DNA from: Perkinsus marinus ATCC 50983
Taxonomy: Eukaryota; Perkinsozoa; Perkinsida; Perkinsidae
Assembly (NCBI RefSeq): GCF_000006405.1
Contig: NW_003202654.1
Location: forward strand, 1-30,297
Direction of reading: 5' to 3'
Length of the DNA: 30,297 bases
Below are positions 11,702-20,135 of the stretch, piece after piece. The position numbers and the translations under genes are program-made. Every line of letters starts with the position of its first letter. The first letter of the stretch is position 1. A model generated the notes under the pieces. The model made no database searches, was not told the DNA's origin, and saw only the letters and a program-made list of their open reading frames with translations.

Positions 11702-13446
11702 CTATCGTCCAAAGCCGTCTTCCACACAATAAGATCCACCACTAACCTTAGCAAAATTAAGTCCTCTCAACTCGATACGCCAACCGTAATCACCCAGTGT
11801 AATCCGGGGACGTTTAACCACAATATGGAACCTATGAAACGATTGCACTGCATGTACAGTAGCAGTGAAGCTGTACCGTGGAGGGTGGGACAAGCCCATA
11901 TCAGTGATGGTGAACAGCAAGTCTTGCTCACCATTCGAATCGATATACCTGGAGTTGAGCCGATGCGAAAGGACCGCTTGAACATATCATCCGACCCGGC
12001 TTTTACCGACATACTTTATGACGTCTGGAGCGACCGTTGAGCCAACAAAAACAAGTCTTTCGACACCAAGCCCTCCTTGAGACCATCCAGACAACTTCCC
12101 GTGGATTCGAGTGGGCCGCCCTTTATCATCGAGCTTGTGGTGGAGTGGAATGCTCAAAGGTTCGGCCTAAGCAAGTCGCATCATATCGGGTCGACAATAC
12201 ACTCTACCTTTAATGTTCTATAACGATAATTCATCTTCATGTAGAGGAATTGCCCGTCCAAATACTCATAACCATCACCAGCATCGATGTAGAGCCTGCC
12301 CGAAGCATGGGCCATCATACCACCTTCCTCAGCATCTATGGCACAATTGATATAAATCGTGTATCTGACTATTCATATATTCTATAATGCGAACAACTCT
12401 GTGGGCTCACGGATCGTTTTCCATCGCCTGTGTGGACCTTCTTCGCCTCATCTTTCGCGTGATGATACTCCCTGCACGCATGTACATGGGTAGTGAGTGA
12501 GCCGGCAGTCGCAACTCGTGATCCAAGCCTCCCTTCTTCCAGTCAAAGGAGTAGAAATCATACCTAGTACGATGCATGCATAAGAACGTAGCTGTACCCT
12601 AATTCATATCCATAACCACAATGATGCTAGACCTACTACTACTACTACCCTACCATCCATCATGAGCGTGTCTAGATTGTGGTAGATACACATGATCGTT
12701 CACACTCTTATCAACTGAATGCGACACTGCCTTGACCAATATATCGTCGCCAACCTGATTACATCACTTTACCAATAGAATCAGCCGCTGCGATAACACT
12801 TACCATGATATGAGTATTCTGAGTCGCTTCCGCGAATGTATTGATATCGTCGTGATTATCGAACCATAGAGGGCGTATTACAGGTCTTCCACCCAATGAG
12901 TATTCCATGAACAGGGTGTACCACATCGGCATCAGGGTATACCTCACACTCACTGCTCCTCTCACATGTTCTAGTGCTTCTGGTCCGAGCATCCATGGCT
13001 CCCTTCTAAGGGTGTTCAGGTGAGCATGGGCCCGATAAAATGGATATGCCAGAGCCCCCAGCTGATGCCATCGGATGAAGAGCTCATTAGTGGGATTACC
13101 GAAGAAGCCTGGCACATCGGCACCCACGAACGACATGCCGTTGACCGCCATCGATAGAAGCATGGGCACACTATGACCCAAATGAACAAAGTCAGCCATG
13201 TTGTCTCCAGTCCAGATCGGACCATACCGATGCGACCCAGTAAAGAAGCTTCGTGAAAGGACGAATGGTCGACGCTTACCTTTGGATCGGCCCAACATTC
13301 CCTCATAAGATGCACGATGGACGTACATACCGTACAAGTTGTGTAAGTCTCGGTGTTCAACACCCGAGTGATGGACACATCACGAGGCATAGTCATCTCG
13401 GGCCGTTGAGACGACGCTCGTTCATATCATTCCATATGTAGAGACC
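11702..13446 (-). CDS. GANAB: Glucosidase II alpha subunit (GH31, neutral alpha-glucosidase AB), C-terminal part, cut by the assembly gap
   Basis: Catalytic subunit that trims glucose from N-glycans in the ER. Exons (minus order): 13446-12804, 12754-12654, 12563-12411, 12364-12207/8, 12166-12015, 11948-11702. Introns are 49, 90, 46, about 41 and 66 nt. The protein begins at the gap with YIWNDMNE, the GH31 nucleophile motif (Asp). It continues with WEHRD-like VEHRDLHNLYGMY, IWTGDN (acid/base Asp), SFVGADVPGFFG, RAHAHLNTLRREPW and the beta-sandwich tail (LVKAVSHSV, WYDFYSFDW, YIDAGDGYEY, VERLVFVG). This order matches GANAB rather than lysosomal acid glucosidase. The whole N-terminal domain (about 450 residues or more) is missing in the Ns. 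Two single-base losses lie within 75 nt of the gap (near 13399 and 13375), probably contig-end errors. Confidence 0.86.
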
Positions 13447-13546
13447 NNNNNNNNNNNNNNNNNNNNNNNNNNNNNNNNNNNNNNNNNNNNNNNNNNNNNN
13501 NNNNNNNNNNNNNNNNNNNNNNNNNNNNNNNNNNNNNNNNNNNNNN
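13447..13546. other. Assembly gap of exactly 100 N
   Basis: A round-number run of N, so a scaffold gap of nominal size. It truncates GH31 on its left and S28 peptidase on its right. Confidence 0.98.
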
Positions 13547-14059
13547 AGCAGCATATACCAATTTAGGATACCTCAGACGGAAAGCAAGAGCCAAGAAACC
13601 ACTATAGCTGCCACCTACAGCGATCACACGGCATCGCTTCGCATTCTCAACCGTTTCGAGAGTATATCGCAGAACTGTAGCATGATCCATAAGACTTTGC
13701 TCAACCGACAAATACGGTAAGGACTCCTCGTAGGATTGTGGTATCGAGCTTCCATAAAATCTGTGTTCACTCTCAATGACGAGACCATTGTGTTCGCGAG
13801 CCAACCTTTTCGAGACGAAGGGATAGATCACTCCCGACTCAGGGAGCGGACTCTCTCCACCCATGATGTAGAAAATAGCACACTGGTCTTTAGCAGAATC
13901 GTAATGCTCAGTATCAAGCCAGTAGTGTAAGGGGATAGTTGGCTGTTTGGCGACAAGTGAAAAGTGGTCCAAAGGCACATCCATAGTAAGCAGCTCCTGA
14001 CCAGCCCTTCCCGCAAGCGCTGAAGTTGCAAATAGAATCACTGGGAAACGAGTGAGCAT
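13547..14059 (-). CDS. Serine peptidase family S28 (lysosomal Pro-X carboxypeptidase / DPP7-like), N-terminal 171 residues
   Basis: Secreted or lysosomal serine exopeptidase that cleaves next to proline. The start MLTRFPVILFATSALAG is a typical signal peptide; an in-frame upstream extension exists but would bury it. Family landmarks follow in the right order: MDVPLDHFS, IMGGESPLP, ESEHRFYGSSIP and the nucleophile motif GGSYSGFLA. The frame then runs into the N gap after RLRYPKLVYAA, so the catalytic Asp and His region (roughly 300 residues) is not in the window. No intron is needed in the visible part. The gene is transcribed towards the gap, with its promoter in the region right of 14060. 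Confidence 0.88.
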
Positions 14060-14904
14060 CGATGGAGAATAAGCACATGGACTACAAAGAATAACGAGTC
14101 TATTTACGCAGACCACGCTATTGCGGTCTAGAGACTGGTATCGAGGATAGATCTGTACACATTCGGGGAGACACACTCACTCAGGGGAAACTTAAACTCT
14201 GATCTGCTGCAAAGCTACTACTGGAATTCGGAAGATGAGAAAATGAGTACGAATGACCATCAGCGAAATGGATATTGCCGGTCGGGTTTTGCCTTTGCCT
14301 GTCTTAATTAGGCTTAGAATATTCACATATTCCTCACTACAGCCGTGTGTTCGAAGCGCTCGATCCCTTCGACTCGTTAGGTTCGAATATGAATTACGTC
14401 TGTCTGTTGAGGTTGTTTATTGCAATTACGGCGGAGCTGGATAGCTGGGTTTCCCCGCAGCGAAACACACCCATTAAATGTCACTCAAGTCACTGTCTGG
14501 GCTGATCTCTGCCCTACGGTAACTATAGGGGTCTTAAGGAGACGCCAGTCTAGTATCACAAGACTGAACTCTAAACGACTAACGCAACAAACAAGATCAT
14601 CAGTCAACGAGTTGTTAACCGAAACAGGCGCTTTGGTCCGTTGAGTACCGACAATGATTCCAATCAATTCATAATGTGGGAGCTGTGGCCGAGTCCACGA
14701 CGTATTTCCACGCGAGAAACGTTACCCAGCGACTCATCATCTTAGATTAAGACGACGACGCAGGGGGGCGGGAATCGCGGACGTATAATAACAAATAAGC
14801 TGGCAGGAAGCCCACTATATCACTTAAAGAACACGCTTCTTCTAGTGTCGCATGCTTTGGTCATCGGCAGTTGAAAAAAGTTGAAAAAATGTATCGAGTC
14901 GGAA
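14060..14904. other. Intergenic region between S28 peptidase start and KH-protein stop
   Basis: Short plus-strand frames (14253-14444, 14420-14644) look random. The minus-strand side near 14060 should hold the S28 promoter. A run around 14517-14539 weakly resembles the conserved LSU rRNA core. No tRNA was found. Confidence 0.4.
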
Positions 14905-15786
14905 TCAAATAGAAGACATGAGTACAATAGCGCGTAGTGCTGAATGGACACCATCCAAAGTGCCCTGGATACAGACCAAACGAGTATCATTCTCACCCGA
15001 AAGGACTGGTTCGATACCGACCTCCACATGGCAGTTCTTCGAAAGCCATGTGAACAACGCTGGTGGTAAAGCGTTGCTGCACTCGAAAACAATATTACAG
15101 AAGTGAGCATCCACCATGGCATCAATATCTCCTCGAAGGATAGCCAAAGGGTCATATACGAGCCTTACGGTATTGGCCAAGTGTGAGCGATCAGTTTGTA
15201 TAGCTACAGCGATAGACGCACAAGCGAGGGAGGTAAAACTCCTATCAGCACCATGAGTTGCTATAGAAACCTCTATAACTGCTTCTTCTCCATGCTGCAA
15301 CACAGGTTCATCACTTGACATGTTGGGGTCAGCAGCTCGGGCTAGCTCTATAGCTGTAGGACTGCCAAGACATACGTAAACCGACTGGACGGCAGTGTCA
15401 GCCAGTATGTAGTCGTGGACGATCTTCATAACGACAGTCTTCATCGCCTCCAAACTGGGAGCAGCTACGATAAGCACCCGTAGGTTAGAATTGGCGAAAT
15501 ATGACCCATAGGGAGATAGCTTGATAGCCGTCAAGGTCTCTTTCTCCAGACTGATGAGCGTCGAGCCACCGTGACCCATGATGACGCCGGCGGTTGCTTC
15601 AGAAATGAGCAGCTTGAACCAAAATGGTCCAGCTTTGAAGCGCTCATCTCTCACTCTCGCAGCTAGCTTGGCTCTGGCTTTTCGCTTCCTCGTCGAGCGA
15701 GATGGTATGCTTTTGATACCTTGCTGCAACCCGAATGCTGTAAGCTGTTCGGCCATTCCAACATCGATGAGAATAGGGCGAGCCAT
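14905..15786 (-). CDS. KH-domain RNA-binding protein (Nova/PCBP-like)
   Basis: Likely binds single-stranded RNA and acts in mRNA processing or control. A 293-residue frame starts MARPILIDVGMAEQL. After a basic stretch (STRKRKARAKLAAR) comes one clear type-I KH domain at about residues 50-125: FWFKLLISEATAGVIMGHGG, with the GxxG loop as GHGG, then LIVAAPSLEAMKTVV and a final helix. The C-terminal part, ending LVCIQGTLDGVHSALRAIV, looks like a further KH fold that has lost the GxxG loop. The frame stays open upstream to 15951, adding a hydrophobic stretch. I prefer the inner start because the extra part is atypical and includes a possible acceptor just before the ATG. Single exon. Confidence 0.75.
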   Translation of the reverse strand: MARPILIDVGMAEQLTAFGLQQGIKSIPSRSTRKRKARAKLAARVRDERFKAGPFWFKLLISEATAGVIMGHGGSTLISLEKETLTAIKLSPYGSYFANSNLRVLIVAAPSLEAMKTVVMKIVHDYILADTAVQSVYVCLGSPTAIELARAADPNMSSDEPVLQHGEEAVIEVSIATHGADRSFTSLACASIAVAIQTDRSHLANTVRLVYDPLAILRGDIDAMVDAHFCNIVFECSNALPPALFTWLSKNCHVEVGIEPVLSGENDTRLVCIQGTLDGVHSALRAIVLMSSI

Positions 15787-16178
15787 CAACACTAGGGGAA
15801 TAATGAAAACCACGATAGCGAAATGCACACGTGCAGGTGACGTGAGCTGACTTGCGCATGCGTACAGTCTCATGCGACGCCCTGGAACCTGGTCACATGG
15901 CCCGGAACTAGCTATGATATGAAACTGGTATGGGTCGAAAGTGGCTCTCAAGGTGAGTAAGGAGTCATCCTAGACGTGGCCAAAGCAACACTGCTTGGCA
16001 TTGGATGCACAGATCGAAATGTCCGCGACGTCACCTCCGAGTGACGGACCATTTATCGACATTTCGCTCGCCTGGGCCTCAAGGCGAAGTCGAGATCGCA
16101 TTCATATCGACTCCTAGACATACATCCTGGTGAGATATCATGCAACCTACGCCGCGGGCTCAATATCCGGCTAATATG

Positions 16179-16203
16179 ACACCGCAGATTTCGCGGTGTT
16201 TTT
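16179..16203 (+). other. Hairpin followed by T5
   Basis: Perfect 7-bp stem (ACACCGC / GCGGTGT) with a 7-nt loop, followed at once by five T. It has the shape of a bacterial intrinsic terminator. In a nuclear genome it may be chance or part of a small RNA. Confidence 0.35.
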
Positions 16204-16211
16204 GGCTCAAG
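16200..16211 (+). other. Spliced-leader-like 12-mer (possible SL relic)
   Basis: TTTTGGCTCAAG is identical to the last 12 bases of the dinoflagellate spliced leader as I know it. The 9 SL bases upstream of it match only in part (15 of 21 over the whole leader). It is followed by ACC, not by a splice donor, so it is not an SL RNA gene. Confidence 0.4.
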
Positions 16212-16373
16212 ACCGAGCCTTTCTAGAGGTAACTCAAGGGTGTCTTTCACTACAACCTTATCCACTTAACGTGATACGGACTACTACCTGTGTTTAGCGA
16301 TTATTTACGATCATCAACCGATGGTTCACTAGTGATGCCGTAGCTGTGACACTGGTGTAAAGGGCTAAGGGCT

Positions 16374-17038
16374 TTACTTATGCTCGCCAGCGGGGGTCAT
16401 GTTTGTGAGAAAAGGCGCATCTCCAACAGAGGAGGCATTTCGATCAGTCGTCGCAAAACCAATATTAAACTGGATGAACCGCTCCTCTACAGAGGTCATG
16501 CGTCGACTCCGATTTGAAATAATGTCGCAAGTAGTTTAAGACCCACCTTGAGAATTGTAGACCCAGCAAATCGGGATCCAGTAGCGACGGCCATGTAATT
16601 CTCTAGTTGCGAAAACCCCATGATCCGTCGATCTATTACTTCGTGTGCATATCCAACCCGATATTATCGAACATGCTGATAGCAGAGAGTGCAAGTTGAG
16701 GACGATATTGACCAGCCCAGGTGACAGAATGAGAGCCTGATCATGGAGTCGACTCCAAGTTACCATACGTCTCGGAATCTGAAAAGTGTAACCCACAGCA
16801 TGCTGGCTCTCATCACTCAACATGGTCTATGATTGAAGACCAGGCCATCAACCCCATATTATACGTATTGAGAGTAGACAGATTGAATCCCCGAACACTG
16901 AGCTCTAAATCATTTCTGAAACGTTAAACACCTCAATATGCATGTTGTCAGCGTACCTGCCGCTGTAATGTGAAATGCTTGACCCTGAGATAGATACCGC
17001 TTACAAGACGTGGGATCATCCAGAGACTGAGTCACCGT
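16374..17038 (-). CDS. Unrecognised multi-exon protein, 5' end not found
   Basis: Coding exons inferred on the minus strand: 17038-16957 (TVTQSLDDPTSCKRYLSQGQ), 16904-16822 (FNLSTLNTYNMGLMAW), a middle part of uncertain splicing with SVTWAGQYRPQLALSAIS and MFDNIGLDMHT, and a last exon ending PFLTNMTPAGEHK-stop at 16374. The introns of 52, 43 and about 40 nt match neighbours' sizes and the phases agree at the ends. The junction near 16750 is unsolved. No motif or family is recognised and no transmembrane segment is evident. It lies between the KH and COA6-like genes on the same strand. Confidence 0.42.
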
Positions 17039-17174
17039 CTATCGACTGTATGAACACCCACACTACATACTTCGAATATGGCAACAAGCGAATTAGGTAA
17101 GTTCAACCAGTGGAGACTAACCTCAAGCCAGTCACCATGCCCACAAATTGTACGATTGACTCTCTGTCAAAATC

Positions 17175-17394
17175 TTACCAAGTCGGTAGGCAATCCGAAT
17201 GGAAAACTTCCTTGGATTCTCGGCACTTCTCCTCATCCTGATAGAGAGGCAGCTACTGATGAGCGGGAATAAGAGCTCACTTCGTTATTATCATTGAGGC
17301 ACTGGAAGAAGTCATCACGAGCCTTCCAGCACTTTTTCCTATTGGCTACTCCCTTCATTGTAGCTTCAGGCGGAGCTGAAGATCGCTGGTCCAT
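17175..17394 (-). CDS. COA6: COA6-like twin Cys (CX9C/CX10C) cytochrome c oxidase assembly protein
   Basis: Small intermembrane-space protein that helps deliver copper to COX2 in the family. Two exons: 17394-17281 and 17237-17175, with a 43-nt phase-0 intron. The protein is about 58 aa. Exon 1 has KKCWKARDDFFQCLNDNNE, a CX9C helix; exon 2 has EKCRESKEVFHSDCLPTW, a CX10C helix. That spacing is the COA6/COX6B pattern. Family members usually continue with W-(V/I)-K-x-F and a basic tail; here TAA follows CLPTW directly, but the same bases also make a GT donor, so a short third exon is possible. It is about 160 bp downstream of Serinc. Confidence 0.65.
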
Positions 17395-17556
17395 ACTAGT
17401 ACACAGCTATATATTCTCGGTCATGGACCACAGTATAGATAAGCCCCAACGAGACAGACTCACACGGAGGCGCCACTATGATAAACTCGGCGAACGGTAT
17501 TGATTGAGAATGCTGGCATATACGGTGGATCAAGGGCGTCATCAAGGACTTAGTGA

Positions 17557-18738
17557 TCAAAAAGTCCTACTTGTTACTACGAGAGGTGCTACGAGAGTCC
17601 ATGCGTACAGTAGAGTGACTGTGACCGCGGCTGATGAACAGAGCCAGTCGGGCAGGACCCCTGATATAGCTGGTGCTAAGTAGAGCCCAATTAATGTACC
17701 ACAGACATGGAGGACGGACAATGACTTAGCTGTTTCATTGTCCGGGGGATCCCGTTGACGTATTTGTGGTTCCGATTGATCAACATTACTCAATGATTCA
17801 CTGAGGTGGCTGGAATTGTTACCAGCAACTGAAGAATCGCCCTTAGCCTTGGTCATGGCATATATCGTAGTAAAGGCGTAGAGTGTCCATCCGACGACAC
17901 CTTGCAAACCCGCATCAGGAGCTGATAGCCATGCAGAATACGCGAATATGACCGACGAGGGTAGCAGCGCCCCATGGGGGATATACTCCGTTAATGAGGC
18001 TATGATACAGACGATCTGTAATAAGAGGACTACAACAAACCACATGCATCGTGCCAGAGCCAGGTAGAAGTAATAGATGCCGAAAACTAAGCATAGTACC
18101 GAGGATAATATGATAGCCGTGAACCAGGCTTTACTGAGCGTCTCATTATTGCTGTACTCGAGCTCTGCATTCTGAACCCAAGATTCGTTCCAAGAGTATG
18201 CCAGATCGATGAGCATGATCTGTTGCATTAATAGATAGATGAAGCTTGCCGGTACCAGAGTGACAAACAAGAATCGGAACATATCATTAGGGAGGAAGCA
18301 CATGCCGAATGCTACCACTGGTATCATCACAAACTTCAATACGAAGAATCTATTGTTGGCTTTCCGTGCTACTCCATCACCACAAGTGCACATTGCTAGT
18401 ATAGTGACATGCATAATAGTATAGGTGAATGTTAACCGCTGGATAATAGCGTTACTGTAGCACTCACTGATACCATCTTCACCTCGATTATCAGTCTTCT
18501 TACATTCCCCTATTCCAGGTAAGTAGCCAAACCACCATTGTAGGTTGGTATTACTACCAAATAATGATCCAAGAGTGAGGGCCAGTATTATGGTGTAGAG
18601 ATTGAGTATAAGATATCCTATCCGTGCCGAATCCTGCCTCAACGTCCCGAGCCCCAATGCCTTAGCACAGCATGTGCCAGTCAAAGATCCCAGACAGGAA
18701 GTCAGGAAGGACCCCGCCATCGAAAATATTGCTCCCAT
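17557..18738 (-). CDS. SERINC: Serinc / TMS1 family membrane protein
   Basis: Multi-pass membrane protein of the serine incorporator family, found in endomembranes and plasma membrane and linked to phospholipid composition. Intronless, 393 aa; family members are commonly about 400-470 aa. The N-terminus carries the Cys-rich signature TSCLGSLTGTCCAKALGLGT. Some ten hydrophobic helices follow, with a loop containing CYSNAIIQRLTF, FVLKFVMIPVVAFGMCF, MLIDLAYSWNESW, SLTEYIPHGALLPSSVIFAY and a last pair of helices ending at the C-terminus. A Ser/Asn-rich loop (GNNSSHLSESLSNVDQ) precedes them. Start is the first ATG of the frame. Confidence 0.9.
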   Translation of the reverse strand: MGAIFSMAGSFLTSCLGSLTGTCCAKALGLGTLRQDSARIGYLILNLYTIILALTLGSLFGSNTNLQWWFGYLPGIGECKKTDNRGEDGISECYSNAIIQRLTFTYTIMHVTILAMCTCGDGVARKANNRFFVLKFVMIPVVAFGMCFLPNDMFRFLFVTLVPASFIYLLMQQIMLIDLAYSWNESWVQNAELEYSNNETLSKAWFTAIILSSVLCLVFGIYYFYLALARCMWFVVVLLLQIVCIIASLTEYIPHGALLPSSVIFAYSAWLSAPDAGLQGVVGWTLYAFTTIYAMTKAKGDSSVAGNNSSHLSESLSNVDQSEPQIRQRDPPDNETAKSLSVLHVCGTLIGLYLAPAISGVLPDWLCSSAAVTVTLLYAWTLVAPLVVTSRTF

Positions 18739-18981
18739 TATACCTCACGAACACCAACTCTGACACTGCTATGCACCTATTGCCAAACTAACACAACGCC
18801 ATAGTATACCTTGCCGCGACTAGCTTGTAAATAATTGTCATCGGGCTTAAGAGCAACATTTAAAGCAATTATACTAGTGTAGATGTCATCACATCAAGTC
18901 TCCATAGGAGCCGGAATCCCAGTCTACAGGTTCGATACATGTAGGATACATGAATGGGATGCTATTCATGAGGAACTATAT

Positions 18982-19822
18982 TCAACCGAAGTGAGCATAG
19001 AAGTCTACTGCGATAACGACAGCACTGCAAAGTCCTGTTAGGGCTGTAGTTCTGAGAGGGTCATTGCCCAGCAAGCGGTAGGCCTCAGGAGCTATGTCCA
19101 TGACTACAGCATATCCCATACACCCCGCAGCGACAGCCAACCCCATTGCAACTAACGAGGGAGTAACCGATAGTACATGTTTTGAGAGCAAATATGCTGG
19201 TAGAGCTGAGATAGGTTGTGGGAGGTTAGCAATGAGAGCAAAGACTGCTCCCTCAAGTGGCTTCATACCCTTGGCGATGAATGCCAAACATAGGGCAGCA
19301 CCTTCTGGTATATTATGGATGGCTATAGAGCCGAAAACGAGCCCACCGAGGTGGGACTTGTCCGAGGCTGACGACAAACCGAGGCAGAGGCCCTCTCCTA
19401 GGGAGTGGACCATCATACCCAATAATACCACTGCAGCTCGACTAGCACGGGCTCGTTTTAATGTCCCAAGATGCTCCAAAGGGTTGGCAGTGAAGAATCT
19501 ATCTACTATGAGCATCAAGCCCACACCAAGCGCCACACCAGCTATAATCACAAGCAGGCTTGCACTGGTGGAGTAGGCCTCGCACATGAGTACTGTACTG
19601 CATCCAGTCATCATACCTGCGGCTACTGCTACACATACCTGAATAGAATGTTAAACCTAGAGCACAGGATAACAGTACTACTCCTGATATCTTGTCGTTC
19701 AAAGTCCCTAGTAAACCCAATGAAAAGGAACCAATAAGAGTGGTACCCGCTGTTAGGCAGCAATACAGAAGAAAGTCCAACGCTGATTTGGGCGACTCCA
19801 TATCATAGTGTGGAGGAGTCAT
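18982..19822 (-). CDS. ZIP family divalent metal (zinc/iron) transporter
   Basis: Imports Zn2+ or related metals into the cytosol. Two exons: 19822-19639 and 19616-18982, giving 272 aa if the intron is the 22-nt segment 19617-19638. An alternative donor makes the intron 40 nt and removes six residues. TM1 is in FLLYCCLTAGTTLIGSFSLG and TM2 spans the junction. TM4 has the ZIP signature HSLGEGLCLG and TM5 has HNIPEGAALC, the paired metal-binding helices. TM6-TM8 follow (ALIANLPQPISALPAYLL, ending FYAHFG). Length is like the short ZupT/GufA-type members. The His-rich loop common in larger ZIPs is absent. Divergent from TRM13. Confidence 0.9.
19617..19638 (-). other. Candidate 22-nt intron in the ZIP gene
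   Basis: GT-AG segment with donor GTATGT, phase 1. The 8-bp repeat CAGGTATG (minus strand) lies at both splice sites, 22 nt apart. Using it gives ALGLTFYSGMMTGCS across TM2. The next best donor (GTTTAA) gives a 40-nt intron in the same phase. Confidence 0.45.
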
Positions 19823-20135
19823 TGAGGGAGATAAGTTATAGCTGGGACCGTATGCATATGCTTACTGTAGGTCGCGTCACGCGACCTCTCCCGACTGTGC
19901 ACATTTCCATGGCGAGCGCTGAATTAAAAATTCCCTTCAGCAGCACCAGCAGAGAGGAACAGCCAAGTGAGCATCGTGGTGAAGCTTATGTCATAGTTGA
20001 ATCGTTTACCTCTCGTATCTCTGGTATAGTAGCTCTTGTGTTGACTAGTTGGGTAGCTCACATTGCAAACTGTCTAATAATGGACTCGATTTAGGCAACA
20101 TTGACTGGTGGTAGTTGATCAAGGCCCAGTAGTAT
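19823..20135. promoter_or_regulatory. Divergent promoter region between ZIP and TRM13, strand-switch point
   Basis: 313 bp between two head-to-head start codons; all genes to the left face left and the next genes face right. It contains the perfect hairpin GGTCGCG-TCA-CGCGACC at 19870-19886, about 48 bp from the ZIP start. No TATA-like element stands out. A plus-strand frame covering 19810-20094 has no motif. Confidence 0.5.

Larger units (their letters stand above)
15787..16373. other. Spacer with hairpins and a spliced-leader-like sequence
   Basis: No supported gene. A minus-strand frame at 16053-16265 has no motif. It contains the terminator-like hairpin at 16179-16203 and the SL-like 12-mer at 16200-16211. 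A stem with GTCAC/GTGAC arms lies at about 16031-16046. Confidence 0.4.

Noticed and set aside
12629-12653. Trinucleotide repeat (CTA/TAG)n as a possible microsatellite of interest
   Set aside because: A short five-unit run inside the 90-nt GH31 intron; common and without further meaning.
14517-14539. Resemblance to the conserved LSU rRNA core (19 of 23 bases like GTAACTATAACGGTCCTAAGG)
   Set aside because: The similarity stops on both sides, and a 4-mismatch hit to some part of rRNA is not rare in 30 kb. It could be a fragment of mitochondrial rRNA, but the evidence is too thin.
19094-19576. 160-codon plus-strand frame
   Set aside because: Antisense shadow of the ZIP coding exon.
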